A stretch of DNA of 21,246 nucleotides from Glomus cerebriforme (lineage: Eukaryota > Glomeromycota > Glomeromycetes > Glomerales > Glomeraceae): NCBI GenBank assembly GCA_003550305.1, contig QKYT01001213.1, positions 1 through 21,246 of the forward strand. The letters are read 5' to 3'. This document shows positions 8,216 through 18,292 of this stretch, piece by piece. Numbering within the stretch: the stretch's first letter is position 1; every line of letters begins with the position of its first letter. Both the position numbers and the translations under genes were made by a program. The notes beneath the pieces are model-generated. The model was not told where the DNA came from and did not search any database. It was given only the letters and a program-made list of their open reading frames with translations.

Positions 8216-10321
8216 AAACTCATTTGCGAAATTGCTAATTTTCAGGAGAATACGATAAATTATATCAGGTAAGTTACGAAATGAGACGGTAAAATAACCG
8301 GTTCTTTCTCTCATATAAGGTCCTCTTTATTATTGTGACACTATTGTGACATTCGAACCAAAAAATCCAACCATATTTCAAACCATGAGTTACAGTATAA
8401 TCAACATTAAATATTCATGTTCTTTACAAATCCCGATTGGTATGAACCATAAAATATCTTTAGCACGAAACTTTTTTATTTTTTTTTATTCTATCTAGTA
8501 TGAATTTTGGGATCTTTTTTAAAGCAAAACAGTATCTAACTGACTGTTACAGTATGTGACTCATGATAGTAATATTCGAAGACTGGCTTATAATTCATAA
8601 TTACAATGATTATACATAAGAAACATTATTATTAAATATAAAAAGTGTAAGATTTTCGTGATTCTGTTTAATTGCGAAATGAGTTTAATATGAAATATGA
8701 TATACTGTACTGCGCAAATGATGGGTCATAATAACTTATTAATGTAATCATAATTTCATAATTTCGAGACTTAAGTATTATTTATTTATTTATTCCTATT
8801 AAATCATGCATGAACGTTGATGGCTTCGAAAAAGTCTCTAATTAGTAACTTATAAATTTTATGTATTAGTACTATTTGGACATGAGAATTTGCAAAAACT
8901 TAAAAACTAATAAAGTGGAAACCATGGGATATAATATTAGAATGAATACTTAGACTAGGTATGGTAGTAACTATATAGTTAATATGCAGTTGCTTTGCAG
9001 TTACTTCATATTAAGGAAATCAACTTTCTGTAAAGTATATTCTTCTTACTTCATTGAAATCATCCAAATGATAGCCGGTACTTAGTACTTTAAATTCTGT
9101 TTCATGTTTTTTTGTTTCATGTTTTTACAATCATTTTTATATTCATCCAATAGATTGACTACAAACATATGGTAAAAATTAATAATAAATTATAAAATTC
9201 TTAACACATTACTTGGAGTCTGAAAAAAAATAATCAATACACCTGTTAACTTACTCAACTCATATATTATTATAAAAAATAACCTTTCCTTATTACTACT
9301 AACAAAATAGTTGGATTGCATCATTCTTCATTTAATTTAGATACTTCATTACAAGATTTTAGTGTTATTTAACTTCGATAAAAGGATTGGCCAAAGAATG
9401 ATAAATTTCATCTTTATTTGTTTGAACTGTGATTAATTTATTTGAAAGTAGAACTATTATAATTAGAATTGGGAACATTGAGAATTTTTTTTTTAAAAAA
9501 AAAGACATTTTTGATATTTTCATTAAATGTTAAAAGTTTTAAATAAAAAATTATTTTTATAAATATGAATAAGATTCTTATTAAAAAAAAGATTATATAT
9601 TAATTTTAAGAATATCGACGTTTGCTTGATAATGACATTATGCAACTTTCAATTATATTTAATATTAATTATATCATTGTAAAATTTGACAAAAATTATC
9701 TATTTTAAATTAAATATCTAAGTTTGGTAAATTTATATTATCATAATTAAAACCACTAAACCATTATAATAATCTTTTTTTTAGTTTGATTATGAAAAAA
9801 ACTTGTTCAGCTTCCGTTAGTGAGGTTGAGAATGAAATATTAAAAATTATTTTTTTAGAAAAATCAAAAAAAGTTTATTTTTGTTTCTATTGTAGTCCAT
9901 GTCCAACTAGCTTTGTTTAGAACATCGATGGTTATATTTGGATTACAAAATTTCAACATGCAATTACTGTATTCTCATTTAATTTTTGTTACTTATATTT
10001 TAATAAGAAAAATAATAATAAATGTTGGAATAAGATATAATTTATTGTTAAAGAATTTTTGAATAATGTAATGAGAGGAAAAAATAGGTGCGCGACAAAC
10101 AAAAAAAACAAAAACTACACTACAAACAAGTATTATTTTGGATAATAAAATGATATAAAAAGAAATTATGATAAATCTGGAATAATATAAATAAGGATAT
10201 TTCTATTTTTGTATAAACTATAATCTGAACGTGTTAATCTTTGGTAATTTAATCTAAAAAAATAAATAAGTAAATAATAAATTATTAATATCATAAAATT
10301 TTAAAATATTTAAAATTTACC
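8216..10321. other. Gene-poor region between the tail-to-tail kinases
   Basis: No convincing gene. A 42-codon frame at 9792-9920 (MKKTCSASVSEVENE..., ending in a CFYCSPC cluster) is too short to trust. A tandem duplication of TGTTTCATGTTTTT occurs at about 9099-9127. Otherwise A+T-rich unique-looking sequence with short poly-A/T runs. The last part is the 3' flank of the minus-strand kinase. Confidence 0.35.
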
Positions 10322-11817
10322 TTAAGGATTAATATTAAGTTTAGTAAAATCAAATATTGTAGAATCTATAAAATAAAAAATGAATAAAATTAATATTACA
10401 TTATTTTGAAACAAAGTCAAATAATAAATAGTATTAATTACTTGAATATTCTTCCTCTGAACCTGCATTTTTTGGTTCAGGTAAATTATTAAAATTCAAT
10501 AGTCTACTTGTATAAATAGCTTGATGATGTGTAGTATATGTAAATTTATTATTATCTAATTTCATAAATGATGCTTGTTTTTCATTAATTTCATCTGCTT
10601 CAACACTTTGTTTACAAATTTCACTATTCTCTTCATTCTCATCTAATTCATTCCACCATTGATTAAATATTTCACGTAAATATGTTGCAGTTGGTCTTAT
10701 TGATGGATCAGCATCTACACATTGTTTAAATATATCAACTATTAATTGAGGGACTTTAATATTAAAACTTGGTCTAAGTCCCTGGCAGATTTTTATTGCT
10801 AAAAACTCTTCATGAGGCATATCATAATAAGGAGGAAATCCGTTAATTACTTCATACATAATAATTCCAAAACTATAAACATCACTTTCTTGTGTATATT
10901 TTTTTCCTCTTAAAACTTCAGGTGCTACATATGGCAATACTCCATATACTTTATCATCTTTTACATTTGCTGGTTTACATAATCCTAAATCAGTAATACG
11001 ATAATTATAACTACTAATACTTAATATATTACCACTATGAAAATCCCGATGAGTTAATCCTTTTTCATGAATATCTTCAAGACCACATGCAATCTCCAAT
11101 AAAACAACAAATTTATCCATCCAACTCAATGAATCGAAATCACTATTTAATCTTTGNCTTAAATTACCCATTTCTGCATAATCCATTACCATCATAAAAT
11201 TACTNGTTTTAGGATCTTTAGAAATGCCATAAATATAAATAACGTAACTTGAATTATTCATTTTCAAGTGTAAATTTATCTAACAGTAATATAAAGTAAA
11301 AATTAGTTTCCATTCGAAGTATTGATTAAAATTACGCATTAAAAAATATTACCTCATTTAAAAATTCAAATGTTATATTTTTTGAATTATTTAAACTTTT
11401 TAATGCAACATTTTTACGTCCTTCCTTCCAATATGCTTTATATATTATTCCAAAACCTCCCTTTGTAATATATTCAATATTTTCAAATTTATCATATTCA
11501 ATCCATTCTAATTTTTCATTTTCACTTTCTGCATTAAGTTGAGATTCTTGGATAAATTTATCAACATCAGAATTTCCACTGGTCCAATTTTTGAAATTTT
11601 GTTGAAAATGTTTAGCGTTACATGATTGACACCAACCATAAATATTAATATTAGGTTGTTTGCATTTTTTACATAAACCATAAATTTTATAACGTTCTTT
11701 TAATTCTTCATTTATTATTAGTTTATCAATTAACAATTTTTGTTCTTCAGTTAAATGACAATGGTTAAAATCTTTTATTTGTTCAGATACATCGTCACTG
11801 AGATATTTTTGCTCCAT
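10322..11817 (-). CDS. Zn-ribbon/TKL-type protein kinase, intact paralog
   Basis: Three exons on the minus strand (11817-11353, 11279-10442, 10365-10322) give 448 residues and stay in frame; intron 1 is phase 0 and intron 2 phase 1, both GT-AG. The ATG at 11817 aligns with the start of the plus-strand paralog. Residues 49-66 form a zinc-ribbon-like C-x2-C ... C-x2-C (C49, C52, C63, C66), followed by FQQNFKNWTSGN. The kinase has KGGFGIIYKA (119-128), Lys140 (VALK), HRDFHSGN (232-239), DLG (252-254), APE (274-276) and SDVYSFG, so it should be an active Ser/Thr or dual-specificity TKL kinase, probably intracellular because no signal or membrane segment is seen. The tail carries LPEPKNA and ends FTKLNINP. 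N at 11205 lies in an ACN codon (Thr whatever the base); N at 11157 gives Arg or Ser. Confidence 0.88.
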
Positions 11818-11917
11818 AACGTTACAAATTAGAATAGATAATAAAATTATTCTAAAATTTTTTTTTTTTAAAAAAAAGTGAACCAAGAAAAAAGAATTAG
11901 CGTGACTTTTAAAAAAA

Positions 11918-11936
11918 GATTGACATGGGCGTTAAC
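11918..11936 (-). promoter_or_regulatory. Conserved 19-nt upstream element of the minus-strand kinase
   Basis: Read on the minus strand the sequence is GTTAACGCCCATGTCAATC, differing at one base from the element at 5200-5218 upstream of the paralog. It sits about 100 bases before the ATG at 11817. Being better kept than its surroundings, it may be a factor-binding site, or simply the best-preserved piece of a recent duplication. Confidence 0.45.
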
Positions 11937-12267
11937 ACTTAAAAAGTATCATTTTCACATGATAAATTAAATCGTATCGGCTTTATCAAAAAAAGGAAAT
12001 GGCTTAAAAAATTTTTTTTAAACCAATTACATCATTACACTTCATCATTACATTTAAAAATTTAAATAATTTCATATTATATTTAAATCAATAATAATAT
12101 TTTTTTTTCCTCTTCATTTTCATCATCATCCTTAATTTTTCATTCTTATTTTTTCATAAATAATTTGATGTCTGATGACTCAGATAAATCTGGATTGATC
12201 TGTATATAATTCATTGTTTGTTGCATATTACACTTTAAGATTTAAGACTTAAAGTTTATAAATTTCT
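11937..12267. other. A+T-rich spacer with a pyrimidine-rich stretch
   Basis: No gene seen. Positions about 12095-12150 form a C/T-rich strip (TTTTTTTTCCTCTTCATTTTCATC and similar) and 12225-12255 contains short repeats of TTTAAGACTTAAAG type. Nothing else is supportable. Confidence 0.3.
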
Positions 12268-12300
12268 TACAGTGGTGGCCAAATGTCTTGCATCACCCGA
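12268..12300 (+). mobile_element. Solitary Tc1/mariner-like terminus
   Basis: TA at 12268-12269 is followed by CAGTGGTGGCCAAATGTC, which closely resembles the terminal repeats of Tc1-family transposons (CAGTGCTGGCCAAA in the nematode Tc1), flanked by the TA these elements duplicate. No matching opposite end (TTTGGCCACCACTGTA) was found, and no transposase frame follows. It is probably the remaining end of a decayed or internally deleted element; its inner boundary is undefined. Confidence 0.5.
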
Positions 12301-14220
12301 ATAAAAAAAAATGAAAAAGCAATATTTTGCTAATCACGCAATGTAATAATGTAAAAAATAAAAGATCATTTTTATCGTGACATAATGATGTTATACAAAA
12401 TGGATTTTTTTTGTTTAACTTTTTCCAAAAATGGATCATATAATAGTAAACTTTTTTACGTATATTTTGCGTCAAAATTTGATGATCGAATTGTTAATTT
12501 AATTGGCTGGTTATAATAAAAATAAAATAAGAACAATAGTTACACTAATTATTTGTAATATGAAACAATGGCAAATGCTAAGTTTATTAATGTAAAAGAA
12601 AAGCGACTTTTAATTAGAAAAGATTCTGGTTCTTTCTAATTGATTTTTGGATGTGAAATCTCATCAAACAAAAATGCAAGCATACGAGAAGGAACAGAAA
12701 GTAGTTATTTATTGTGATTGATAAATAAGTAAATAAAGAAAAATATTCTATTTTTATTAAACAAATCTTCAAAAATTATTTTTATACTTTTTCATTAGAA
12801 ATTTTTAATCACGTTTGATAATTTAAGCGAAAGATCTAATATTCGATCAAAAAAGAAGGTAAGTTAAATATACTACAAACAAACTACATAATCTAAACAT
12901 TATTTAACGATGACTTTTTTTCCATTTCATTTTTACTAAAAAATTTTATTAAAAGGTTTACTAAACTCTCATTCACCAATGGATAACATTCTTCTGTAAC
13001 ATAAAATTTAATCAATTTTTCTTATTTGTATATAATTTATTTCCGTTATTTGACTAAAAATAAAATAAAAAAAAGCTTTTATTTTATAACTATGTTTTAT
13101 TAAATTGTTTAAATTGTCATAAAATCTAACATTTATTTTTAAGATGTCAATAATGAATTGGCAAACTTTATTAAAAATCTCGCTGTTACTCCTCATTTTC
13201 TCAAATGAGAGTTAATATTTATCTTTTGAATTTTTATATTACTCCAGATGAGTTGAAAGAAAAAAAAATCAAGAATTCTAGAAAATTACCTGCATTTTCT
13301 CGTTTTTTTTAAAAAAAAAAAATTTTTTGCATACTATACAAAAAAAGGTAATAGAATGATCAATACGCATCTGGCTTCAAATAAAATGAAAAATACCTGT
13401 TTCTATTTACATTTTTAAAGATCATCTGTCTGTTTATATAATTTTTTTATAGGATCTTGTTCGTTATTTACTAAATATTAAAAATATATATATATATATT
13501 TATAATGTATACTAAATCGTTAAATTGTATGATTTGCTGGCTGTAAGGTTCAAAATGATGAGCTTTACTTTTATCATAAAAAAAAAAAGATTAATGGATG
13601 ATTAGAAAAACTTTTTGCATCAAATAAAGTAGATAAGGCTGTATTGTTCTACGTAAATATTGTTTTATAGAAATCTATCAAGGTTAATGTTAATCCTCGG
13701 GTTATTTCTAAATTGTTGAACCTGTGGTACAAAATATCTTATATTAATGTAACATGGTCTTCCAAAAATCTCCTTTTTAGGCGATTTGTATCACCAGATG
13801 ACCTATCGTTTTTATATATATTATTAATTAGTCATAATTTTTTATATGCTACACGACATTGAAAAGTCTATTTTGCTATTATTCAAAATAAGTCAAAATC
13901 ATTATCTAATTGATTATGCATGATCGAAATTTCAGAGTTTTAAAAAAAGCAATTTAACATTACAGATTTTATTTAGTGATGAATAAAATTTGAATTTTGG
14001 TAAACATAATAAAAGGTTGTACCTATTTGCGTAATTAACCAATTTATTAATTAAAAACAAATCCCATACTCCGCATCTGCTACTAAGACTAAATATCAAA
14101 ACAATCATGCAAAATCAAGTTTAATAAATTATGAAAAAATGATGTAAATTAGAAATGACTTACGATTTCTCATATACTGTATTTTAACATATAATATATA
14201 AAAAAAAATAACATAAAAAG
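12301..14220. other. Gene-poor region with small inverted repeats
   Basis: No supportable gene; the few open frames here are A+T-rich and look random. Small structures include a 9-bp perfect hairpin AATTAGAAA/TTTCTAATT (12612-12620 with 12633-12641), CTCATTT/AAATGAG (13192-13198 with 13203-13209) and a TA microsatellite near 13487-13500. The stretch around 13640-13830 has somewhat more even composition but only short frames. Confidence 0.35.
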
Positions 14221-14510
14221 AGGCCAAAAAATACAACACCCAAAACAATTATTCAATTATTGCAACCAAAATAATACAACACTCAAGAAACAAGTGAAAA
14301 ACTATCCTAACAATCAAAACTCAAGAAAAAAGTAAAACAGCTACTATAACGACCAAAAAATACAACACTTAAGAACTACAACATCAAAGAACAACTACTA
14401 TAACAACATAGTAATTCAACATTATTACAACAACAACAAAATAATACAACACCCAAGAACAGCTATAACAACAACCACAACAATTNCAACAACAANTCAA
14501 AANCCATGGA
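14221..14510. repeat. CAA/ACA-rich degenerate minisatellite
   Basis: TACAACAC recurs at 14232, 14275, 14361 and 14445, that is at steps of about 43, 86 and 84 bases, and ACTCAAGAAA recurs at 14281 and 14319. The array is almost free of G on the plus strand and consists of diverged units of roughly 40 bases. N bases at 14486, 14496 and 14503 suggest the assembler struggled. Any long frame through it is a low-complexity artefact. Confidence 0.65.
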
Positions 14511-14580
14511 TAAAGAATCATAAATAAGCAACAATAACTAAAGTACAATATGCTAACGTGCACATCTGAAATCCCCATTT

Positions 14581-14861
14581 GTTTATCCACGTGAAGGAGT
14601 GGAGGCTATGTACCTTGCTCTTATCCTTTTTAAAGAGGATAAGAGAAACTGCTTCATCTGGGAGGTTGAAGAATTTTATGCATGAGCGAGTGTTTTAACA
14701 CTATACAAGCATACTGATACTTTAAATCTGTGTCTATTACTTACGGTACAAAAGAGATTGTAGGGCTATAGGTGAGTAAGGTGAGCTGTCGATTTTGTAC
14801 CCTGAACAAAGCTTGTCACCTCTACGTGGTGTTCAGGAGAAACAGTCATAGGTTAACCTAT
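14581..14861. other. Structured, less A+T-rich block of unknown nature
   Basis: The base composition is clearly more balanced than in the neighbourhood and inverted repeats are dense. They are CTCTTATCCT/AGGATAAGAG (14618-14627 with 14636-14645), CCTGAACA/TGTTCAGG (14801-14808 with 14830-14837) enclosing CACC/GGTG, and the perfect 14-base palindrome ATAGGTTAACCTAT (14848-14861). There is no long reading frame on either strand. It could be part of a retroelement untranslated region, a structured non-coding RNA or a MITE cluster; I cannot choose between these. Confidence 0.4.
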
Positions 14862-15384
14862 ATCTGGCCAAGTGCAAGCACATAACTAAAATTTTTAATT
14901 TATCAAAAAGGTAATAATTAATTTGTATAAATTTTCATTTTTGGCTGGATGATTTAATGTGCTTCTAATTTGAAACTAGCTATATATAGTACTAATGCTA
15001 TTCTAAAGTTATTTTAATGACTATATTATTTATCAAAATCATGAAATGAATTTAGTTTGTATTGGTATGTGTGGACCGATATCAGTGCTTTGTATTCTTT
15101 CAGAATACATTGATCATTTTCTAGAAAAACCACTGGAGGAGTAATAAACCATTTTTATTCATATAATTGTTTATTCTTTAATTTAGGTATCTATGATAAT
15201 CAGTAATATTTCAGAAAATTCTATGCCGAAATGTAACTAATAATATTTCTTTTCTAGTTAACATAAATAATTCGGACAAATGCCGGTAATTTTTAGTTTT
15301 TTTAGTTACATTATTATTTAAAGTTATAAAAAAAATATTATTTCAAGTATTAAATTAAATATCAATTGTTTAAATTCCTTGGTT
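14862..15384. other. Spacer with one tight hairpin
   Basis: No gene seen. A perfect 8-bp hairpin with a 3-base loop, TGTATTCT/AGAATACA, occupies 15091-15109. The 3' part (15300-15384) is A+T-rich and forms the 3' flank of the small minus-strand frame. Confidence 0.35.
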
Positions 15385-15588
15385 TCATTTTCCAAATATT
15401 TTTTCAAAAAGATGTGACGCTTGACTCTCATTTAATTTATTTTCTTGAATTTCTGAAAAAACTTCTCTTAATTTTCTTGTTTGAGAACGAATTTCTTTAA
15501 GGCTATATTTAAGGGAATCTCTTAAATTTTCTTTATCAAGATTTGTTGCAGTTAATCTCAATTTTGATTCCTTAAGATCTGCTGTCAT
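15385..15588 (-). CDS. Small putative coiled-coil protein or last exon
   Basis: A 67-codon frame starting MTADLKESKLRL and ending in FEKIFGK. It is rich in Lys, Glu, Leu and Ser with leucines spaced as in an amphipathic or coiled-coil helix, and lacks the Phe/Ile/Asn runs of the random frames nearby, so it looks like real protein. The family is not recognised. The frame is open upstream of the ATG for eleven more codons to a TAA, with an AG-rich acceptor-like stretch, so it could be the terminal exon of a gene whose earlier exons are lost or unrecognised. It is divergent from the F-box gene at 15811. Confidence 0.4.
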   Translation of the reverse strand: MTADLKESKLRLTATNLDKENLRDSLKYSLKEIRSQTRKLREVFSEIQENKLNESQASHLFEKIFGK

Positions 15589-15699
15589 ATTTGGATGTGT
15601 TTTTAAGTCTAATCTGTATTAGATGAGTTGATGTCATTCGGATCAACATGTCCGGTGACTGTTAATGATTAGCCGAGAAAACTTTTTCCATTTAATATT

Positions 15700-15746
15700 T
15701 TGTGGTATGCAGAACAAGTCTTGTACTCTTGTACATCATACCACAA
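15700..15746. repeat. 47-base two-step hairpin upstream of the F-box gene
   Basis: TTGTGGTATG (15700-15709) and CATACCACAA (15737-15746) are perfect 10-base inverted repeats. Inside, ACAAG and CTTGT can pair as a second stem around the loop TCTTGTACT, separated from the first stem by a symmetric 4 x 4 internal loop. A TA-rich run (about 15754-15771) follows, about 40 bases before the ATG at 15811. It may be a MITE footprint, a regulatory palindrome or part of a transcribed leader. Confidence 0.5.
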
Positions 15747-15810
15747 TAAATATACTATATATATATATATCACACAAATGTAACCCTTTAATAATTTTTA
15801 TTCATAAAAA

Positions 15811-17208
15811 ATGACAATATCCAAATTAAATGAAGATATTCTTTATTTGATATTCAAAACTTTTCAAGATCATAAACCAACTCTTCATTCATGTCTTTTA
15901 GTTAATAAAACTTGGTGTGAAATAATTATTCCAACTTTATGGAGAGATCCTTGGAAAAATTTAGACTATAGAAATGAAAAATCATTATTAACCGTAATTA
16001 TTTCACATTTTTCAAATGAATTGAGAAATAATTTAGCTCAAAGTATTATTTTTTTGAAAAATTCATATCAAAAACCTTTATTTAATTATATTAGTTTTTG
16101 TAAACATTTAAATTTCAACGAAATTGAAAGGATAATACTTAATATTATAAATGTAAAATCTAAAATTTCACTTATTAAAGATGAAATAATTAATCTTTTT
16201 ATTAATGAAAATACAAAATTTACACACCTTTATATACCCGTCAATTTAATTATCAAATACATATTATTCCTGGGGCTAAATACTGCTTTTCAGAACTTGA
16301 ATTTATTAGTTGTAATGCTAATATAAATGATAATGTCTTAGATGGATAACAGAAATATGCAAGCCAATTAAAGAATTGAAACTTTTTATTGATAAGGGTA
16401 ATAATAATAATTATGGATTTGTCAGATTAATCAAATCTATAGAAAGATTATCTAATTTTCATCTAATTGAGAGATATTCTGCTGATAAATCATTTCGTGA
16501 AATTATTGAAAATTCTTTGATTCAACATGCAGAAACTATGCAATGTTTTACAACTACTGTGCAACCTGCCATGAAAATCCTTTCATCATTTGTGAATTTA
16601 AAACAATTAGAATTGATTGTAGATTGGCCAATATATTTAGAGAACTTAACTCTACCTTTCTTACAAATTTTAAAAGCAAAAAATGTTAGTATTAGAAATT
16701 TAACAAGTTTAATTGAAAATACAAATGGATATCTTACTGTGATAAAAATTAGTTATGGATATTATTATGAGATTAATGAGATTAATGATAAGAGGATAAT
16801 TCAAGTTATATATCAAAATTGTCCAAAACTTGAAAAGCTTAGACTAGATGTTAGGAATAATGATATTTTAGAATTGAAACAATTACTGATTAATTGTCAA
16901 TATTTAAATGAGCTACGCTTTCTTAGGTGTTCATCAGATTGGGGAGATTTCAATTTGAATAATTTATTTGAAATTTTAACTAAATCGTCACCTAATAATT
17001 TGTTTAAATTTGGATTTTTTGAATCTTTGCCTCTGATTTAGAATCCTTAAAATTATTTTTTGATAATTGGAAAGACAGACATCTTATGATATTAAAATCT
17101 GATTGGAATTTTGATTGGTATGATAATGCAAATAATTATACTGAGTTAATAGGGAAATATGAAGCAGAAGGAATAGTTAAAAAAATATTTAAAAATGCAA
17201 GATGGTGA
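15811..17208 (+). pseudogene. F-box/leucine-rich protein gene with three frame shifts
   Basis: Read with three frame corrections the gene codes about 466 residues. The start MTISKLNEDILYLIF with SCLLVNKTWCEIIIPTLWRDPW (about residues 4-50) is an F-box, the Skp1-binding motif of SCF ubiquitin ligases; the remainder is leucine-rich and would bind substrate. The frame changes near 16238 (after THLYIP, continuing QFNYQIHIIPGAKYCF), near 16345 (after NVLDG, continuing ITEICKPIKELKLF) and near 17031 (continuing SDLESLKLFFDNWKDRH), ending at TGA 17206-17208. All three shifts go in the same direction, as if one base were missing each time, and together restore the original frame. Either the gene decayed very recently, because the protein sequence is otherwise well kept, or the assembly has base-deletion errors and the gene is intact. 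No intron is evident. Confidence 0.75.
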
Positions 17209-17820
17209 AGTTTAATATATAGATATATGTAGAATATATATGCTACTGTAACTAACCTATAAGACTTTTATGCGACTGATGTAAGTAAAATTTTTAATAT
17301 AAACTAGCAATGTAATCAGCCAGCATATTTAACACATAATCTATCTTCAGTGAAATACATGCATTAATAATAATTTCTATATTTTTATTAAATTTTTTAT
17401 AATATGGTTACTCATAAGATGTTTTTATTGCATAAACCATTATAAGCTATGCTAGTACAGTACAATGGACAATATAAGGTATTCAATAAAATAATAGTTA
17501 TTAAAATTATAGTGACAATGAAAAATTATGAATGGATACAATAATTAAATAAAGTGAATTAAATAAAAATTCTGCTGAATATAATATAAATTTAACTCTA
17601 ATTGGCTATCTTTAAGGTTTTGTTAAATTTATAAAGAAATTATCAACACTCATCTTAAATGTCATTAAACAAAAAATTATATTCCTAAAAATTAATTAAT
17701 TATTTTTATGTAATATGCAGTATTTTGTGATCATGATGACACATGAAAGTTTCTCTCAATTTAATTATATATATGAATTATCTTTCTAAACATACTTTTA
17801 GTTCATTGATCAATAAAATA
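17209..17820. other. A+T-rich 3' flank of the F-box gene
   Basis: No gene seen. The region contains short TATA-rich stretches near 17215-17240 and 17765-17775 and no clear repeats. It ends where similarity to the relic at 8051 begins. Confidence 0.35.
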
Positions 17821-18150
17821 GATATTATTATTTAATAAGAGGAATATGTATACCATGTAAGTGATTAATTGATAAAAAAAAATAAATCACAAACCATGAT
17901 TGGAAAATCTTCATTACAAAAGAAAACTTATACATTTAATCATTATACAGTAAGTTATAAAGATTCTAAAGACATTATATATGAACTGATCATTTTTGAC
18001 TTATTAACGAAATTTATTACAGGAACTCTCAAATCATATGTGCCAATTTATGGAATTATGTGCCACATCCACAAAATAGATTTGCCAAATGAAAGCAACG
18101 TTAAAAGTCATGTGAAAATGATGGATCTACATCATCTGATGTGCAAAATC
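17821..18150 (+). pseudogene. Dispersed gene relic, copy 2, cut by a LINE
   Basis: The first 165 bases match 8051-8215. From the ATG at 17896 the frame stays open through IGKSSLQKKTYTF, NHYTVSYKDSKDIIYE and NESNVKSHVKMMDLHH to about 18150, where protein-like sequence gives way to the T-rich strip that is the presumed tail of the minus-strand LINE. The product family is not recognised. The frame is better kept than in copy 1, which has an early stop. It is probably a gene fragment ended by the retrotransposon, not a complete small gene. Confidence 0.45.
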
Positions 18151-18192
18151 AATTTTTTTTTATTTATTTTTATTTTAATTGTATCTTTATAC

Positions 18193-18231
18193 GTTTACAT
18201 TGTAATTATATAAGTATAATTATATGTAAAC
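18193..18231. repeat. Stem-loop in the LINE 3' untranslated region
   Basis: GTTTACAT (18193-18200) pairs with ATGTAAAC (18224-18231), and AATTATA (18204-18210) pairs with TATAATT (18215-18221) around a 4-base loop, TAAG. It lies between the LINE stop codon and the A-rich tail, where some LINEs carry the structure by which their reverse transcriptase recognises template RNA. Confidence 0.55.
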
Positions 18232-18292
18232 TATGTATTACATTATAAAGATTTTTCTATTATCTATTTATTCTAATCTACATTTTTACTAT

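Noticed and set aside
9792..9920. 42-codon frame with a CFYCSPC cluster
   Set aside because: Too short, with no promoter, splice or homology support; chance is likely in this composition.
12293..12475. 60-codon minus-strand frame next to the Tc1-like end, considered as transposase
   Set aside because: It has no DDE residues or helix-turn-helix pattern and overlaps the terminal repeat itself.
13008..13196. 62-codon minus-strand frame
   Set aside because: Random-looking Ile/Phe/Lys/Asn composition; no motif, promoter or splice evidence.
14384..14590. 68-codon minus-strand frame rich in Cys, Tyr and Val
   Set aside because: It is the translation of the CAA-rich minisatellite and contains N bases.
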